Source: Deltaproteobacteria bacterium
GTDB lineage: Bacteria > Myxococcota_A > UBA9160 > SMWR01
Reading direction: 5' to 3'
DNA: 7,876 nt
NCBI GenBank assembly: GCA_019313605.1
Contig: JAFDAW010000125.1
Span: 1-7,876, forward strand
A program made the position numbers and the translations under genes. Positions 5,729 through 7,876 of the stretch are shown here, one piece after another. The notes under the pieces were generated by a model that ran no database searches, had not been told where the DNA came from, and worked only from the letters and a program-made list of their open reading frames with translations. Every line of letters starts with the position of its first letter. The first letter of the stretch is position 1.

Positions 5729-6360
5729 CGGCACACGCCCCCCTCCGCGTGGCGGTGCTGCTCTCCGGCGAGGGAACGAGCCTCGAAAACCTCTTCGAGC
5801 AGATCGAATCGGGCGCGCTCGACGCGCAGATCGTCGCGGTAATCAGCTCGAAACGGAACGCGGGGGGCCTGGAGCGCGCACGGCGGCGCGGCGTACCCGC
5901 GCTCGCGGTGCCCCGCAATCAGTACCCGGACCCGGGCAAATTCAACGACGCGATCCACGCCGAACTCGACCGGCGCGAAGTCGACCTCGTCGCCTGCCTC
6001 GGCTTCCTCTCTCCGTTCGAAACCCGCAGAAAATTCGACGGGCGCGCAATCAACGTGCACCCGGCCCTGATCCCGGCGTTCTGCGGCAAGGGCTTCTACG
6101 GCCAGCGCGTCCACGAGGCCGTGCTCGCATCGGGCGCAACCACGACGGGCGCAACCGTGCACTTCGTTGACGACGAGTACGACTCGGGACCCATCATCCT
6201 GCAAGAAGAAGTCGCCGTGCGCGCCGACGACACCGCGGCCAGCCTCGCGGAGCGAGTCCAAGCCGTAGAACGCCGCCTGGTCCCCAAAGCCATCCAGCTC
6301 TTCGCCGACAACCAACTCGTCATCGAAGCCCAGAAAGTTCGGATCCTGGACAACCCCTAG
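5725..6360 (+). CDS. purN: Phosphoribosylglycinamide formyltransferase (GAR transformylase, PurN-like)
   Basis: This enzyme transfers the formyl group of 10-formyltetrahydrofolate to glycinamide ribonucleotide, the third step of purine synthesis. The 211 residues match the usual PurN length. The catalytic set is present: N110 and H112 in INVHPALIPAF, and D153 in DDEYDSGPIILQ, equivalent to E. coli N106, H108 and D144. HFVDDEYDSGPIILQEEV (146-163) is a clear family signature. The GKGFYGQRVHEAVL stretch (121-134) replaces the shorter E. coli loop and is a variant I recall in other phyla. The phosphate-binding N-terminal loop reads LLSGEGTSLENL (12-23) instead of the common SGxGSNLQ. The ATG at 5725 overlaps the stop of a tiny upstream frame. 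purM is not adjacent, so the gene is detached from the usual purMN pair, at least within this window. Confidence 0.9.
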   Translation: MTAHAPLRVAVLLSGEGTSLENLFEQIESGALDAQIVAVISSKRNAGGLERARRRGVPALAVPRNQYPDPGKFNDAIHAELDRREVDLVACLGFLSPFETRRKFDGRAINVHPALIPAFCGKGFYGQRVHEAVLASGATTTGATVHFVDDEYDSGPIILQEEVAVRADDTAASLAERVQAVERRLVPKAIQLFADNQLVIEAQKVRILDNP

Positions 6361-6388
6361 AAACCTCCGCTCGAATACTCTCGAAACA

Positions 6389-6398
6389 GGCACGTGCC
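6389..6398. promoter_or_regulatory. Perfect 10-bp palindrome upstream of the metallo-hydrolase gene
   Basis: GGCACGTGCC, about 85 bases before the start codon. It is followed by an AT-rich CTATATCAAT stretch (6406-6415) in GC-rich surroundings that could hold a -10 box. The arrangement would suit an operator, but no regulator is identifiable. Confidence 0.3.
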
Positions 6399-6413
6399 AC
6401 ACCATCTATATCA

Positions 6414-6430
6414 ATCTCCTTTTGGGAGAT
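6414..6430 (+). other. Hairpin ATCTCC/GGAGAT in the leader of the metallo-hydrolase gene
   Basis: ATCTCC pairs perfectly with GGAGAT around the loop TTTTG. It may be the remains of a purN terminator or a 5'-leader structure. There is no run of T after the 3' arm, so intrinsic termination on the plus strand is doubtful. Confidence 0.35.
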
Positions 6431-6470
6431 GTAATGTGCCGTTGGGCGCCGCGTTTCACGCCAAACGAAG

Positions 6471-6477
6471 AGGGGAG
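6471..6477 (+). promoter_or_regulatory. Ribosome binding site of the metallo-hydrolase
   Basis: AGGGGAG ends six bases before the ATG at 6484. It selects this start over a GTG at 6394 in the same frame, which would add 30 unrelated residues ahead of the export signal. Confidence 0.75.
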
Positions 6478-6483
6478 CAAACG

Positions 6484-7764
6484 ATGAATTCCAGGTCCTG
6501 GAGAAAAATCTCGGCAATTTCAGCCGCTTTGATTGGCGCGCTGGTGTTCGGTATCCACGTAGTCGAAGGTCGCGTGCAGGTCGATTGGCCGAGTATCGCG
6601 CTGCTCGAGACGGCGTCGGCGGCTGAAGGCAGCGGAGCTGCAGATGCCATGCCACGCGGACGCACGCCCGCAGCGATCGTCAATGGTGAGTACCCGGCCA
6701 GTTATTTCCCCAACACCGAGATCCTGGGTGCCGACGAAATGCGGATCACAGCCCTCGGTACGGGCATGCCCAACCAGACCAAGAAGGCGGTCTCGATCTC
6801 GTACTTCGTGGAACTCGGCAACGGAGACAAGCTCCTCTTCGACATCGGATCGGGCGCGATGGGGAATCTCTTTTCCCTGCGACCCGATTTCTCGAAGATC
6901 GACAAGGTGTTCGCCAGCCACCTCCACGTCGACCACGTGGGCGACTTCATGGGACTGCACATCGGCAGCTGGCTCTCGGGCCGCTATACGCCGATCCACT
7001 TCTACGGACCGAGTGGTGCCACCCCCGAACTCGGGAGCAAGACCTTCATCGCGGGTATGAAGCAGGCCTACGCGTGGGACATCGCGACCCGATCGGGCGC
7101 GCTGCCCGACGCAGGTGGGCAAATCGAGGTGCACGAGTTCAACTACCTCCAGGAAGACGAGATCGTCTACCAGGAAAACGGCGTCACGGTTCGATCCTGG
7201 CCGGCGATCCACAGCCTGGACGGCGCGGTGAGCTTCAGCCTCGAATGGAACGGGCTCAAATACGTGTTCGGCGGCGATACCTTCCCCAACAAGTGGTACA
7301 TGAAGTTCGCCGCGGGTGCGGACGTAGCCTCACACGAGTGCTTCCTGCCGCCGAAAGCCCTGGCCGCGTATTTCGGCTGGGATCTCGCACAGGCGACGTA
7401 CGTGTCGACGCGGATTCACACCGAACCCCAGGCCTTCGGAAAGGTCATGTCCACCCTCAAGCCGCGACTCGCGGTGGGCTACCACTCGGTGCAATCGCCC
7501 GAGAACAACGCGGCAATCATGGACGGCGTGCGCGCGGTCTACGACGGCCCGCTGGCCATCGCACGCGACCTCATGGTCATCAACGTCAGCAAGAAAACGA
7601 TCAAGGTGCGCATGGCGACGGTGGATGAATACGTACTTCCGCCCGACGTCACCCCGGCCTACGTCAAAGCCCCTCGCACAGACCAGAAATCACCTTCCGA
7701 AGCCGTCTTGAAAGGCAAATGGGACGGCTACACCCCCCCGCCAATGCCAAAGCGAGGCCAGTAA
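6484..7764 (+). CDS. Exported metallo-beta-lactamase-fold hydrolase, GntH-like group
   Basis: This is a 426-residue zinc-dependent hydrolase. The N-terminus has basic residues (R4, R7, K8), a hydrophobic stretch at 9-27 and a possible signal peptidase site after TASA (residue 46), so export to the periplasm or membrane anchoring is likely. The MBL domain starts near 86 (MRITALGTGMPN). HLHVDH at 146-151 provides the H-x-H-x-D-H zinc motif, and H243 (PAIHSLDG), D265 (FGGDTFPN) and H334 (VGYHSV) are suitable further ligands. The EVHEFNY, VYQENGVTVRSWPAIHS and SFSLEWNGLKYVFGGDT stretches resemble the family often annotated as guanitoxin-biosynthesis MBL hydrolase GntH. None of the other guanitoxin genes is nearby, so that pathway should not be inferred. 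The proline-rich C-terminal tail (about 386-426) has no known domain. The substrate is unknown. Confidence 0.85.
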   Translation: MNSRSWRKISAISAALIGALVFGIHVVEGRVQVDWPSIALLETASAAEGSGAADAMPRGRTPAAIVNGEYPASYFPNTEILGADEMRITALGTGMPNQTKKAVSISYFVELGNGDKLLFDIGSGAMGNLFSLRPDFSKIDKVFASHLHVDHVGDFMGLHIGSWLSGRYTPIHFYGPSGATPELGSKTFIAGMKQAYAWDIATRSGALPDAGGQIEVHEFNYLQEDEIVYQENGVTVRSWPAIHSLDGAVSFSLEWNGLKYVFGGDTFPNKWYMKFAAGADVASHECFLPPKALAAYFGWDLAQATYVSTRIHTEPQAFGKVMSTLKPRLAVGYHSVQSPENNAAIMDGVRAVYDGPLAIARDLMVINVSKKTIKVRMATVDEYVLPPDVTPAYVKAPRTDQKSPSEAVLKGKWDGYTPPPMPKRGQ

Positions 7765-7796
7765 AACCAAAACACCGCGCACGACCGCAACCCCCT

Positions 7797-7824
7797 CCCC
7801 GCAAACCGCAACCCGCGTGCGGGG
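7797..7824 (+). terminator. Possible weak terminator stem after the metallo-hydrolase gene
   Basis: CCCCGCA and TGCGGGG form a perfect 7-bp stem around a 14-base loop, 33 bases after the stop codon. No T-tract follows, so any termination would be inefficient or factor-assisted. Nothing else is recognisable from 7825 to the window end. Confidence 0.25.
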
Positions 7825-7876
7825 CGGCCGGCGGGAGGAATCCGCGAAATTAAGCGCAGCGCGCCCTAGGTTGCCG

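Noticed and set aside
5620..6405. Long minus-strand open frame continuing the PfkB kinase by about 260 residues
   Set aside because: It is antisense to the well-supported purN gene, and a strong ribosome site marks the kinase start at 5619. The open frame reflects GC-rich codon bias.
6394..6483. GTG start extending the metallo-hydrolase by 30 residues
   Set aside because: The ATG at 6484 has a strong AGGGGAG site, and the export signal begins directly after it.
6484..7764. Guanitoxin biosynthesis cluster
   Set aside because: Only the GntH-like hydrolase is present; no other pathway enzymes are encoded in the window.

Overview
The window is a GC-rich stretch (roughly 60-65% by eye) of a bacterial chromosome, densely packed with genes on both strands. 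An RND/ABC-type efflux adaptor points to a Gram-negative cell envelope. The mix of an orphan degenerate histidine kinase, a PP2C phosphatase, a PhyH dioxygenase and a secreted GntH-like metallo-hydrolase resembles a Myxococcota or other 'deltaproteobacterial' lineage, but that placement is only an inference.

Layout. (1) Positions 1-673, minus: an HlyD-family membrane fusion protein whose C-terminus runs off the left edge. (2) Positions 788-2235, minus: a two-gene unit in which a short, ATP-site-degenerate histidine-kinase-like protein is followed, with a 4-base ATGA overlap, by a phytanoyl-CoA dioxygenase (PhyH) family protein. (3) Positions 2390-3259, plus: a PP2C-type protein phosphatase divergent from that unit. 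A TATA-rich motif that reads as a -10 box on both strands lies between them. (4) Positions 3306-3514: a 201-bp miniature inverted-repeat element flanked by TTAG direct repeats, inserted into the last codons of the convergent gene. (5) Positions 3500-5619, minus: a PfkB-family carbohydrate/nucleoside kinase followed by an FAD-dependent oxidoreductase resembling L-2-hydroxyglutarate dehydrogenase, probably one operon. (6) Positions 5725-6360, plus: a PurN-like glycinamide ribonucleotide formyltransferase with a tiny leader ORF that ends on its start codon. (7) Positions 6484-7764, plus: an exported metallo-beta-lactamase-fold hydrolase of the GntH-like group.

How the genes relate. The kinase-like protein and the PhyH protein are very probably co-translated, and their divergent neighbour is a Ser/Thr phosphatase, so this part may be a small signalling locus. 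The kinase and FAD oxidoreductase are metabolic, and purN is purine housekeeping. I see no operon joining the whole window and no complete known system.

The best-supported unusual observation is the miniature element. Removing it together with one TTAG copy rebuilds an uninterrupted end for the FAD oxidoreductase of the same length, changing only the last residue. This gives a precise, reconstructable empty site. No transposase is present, so the element would depend on an enzyme encoded elsewhere.
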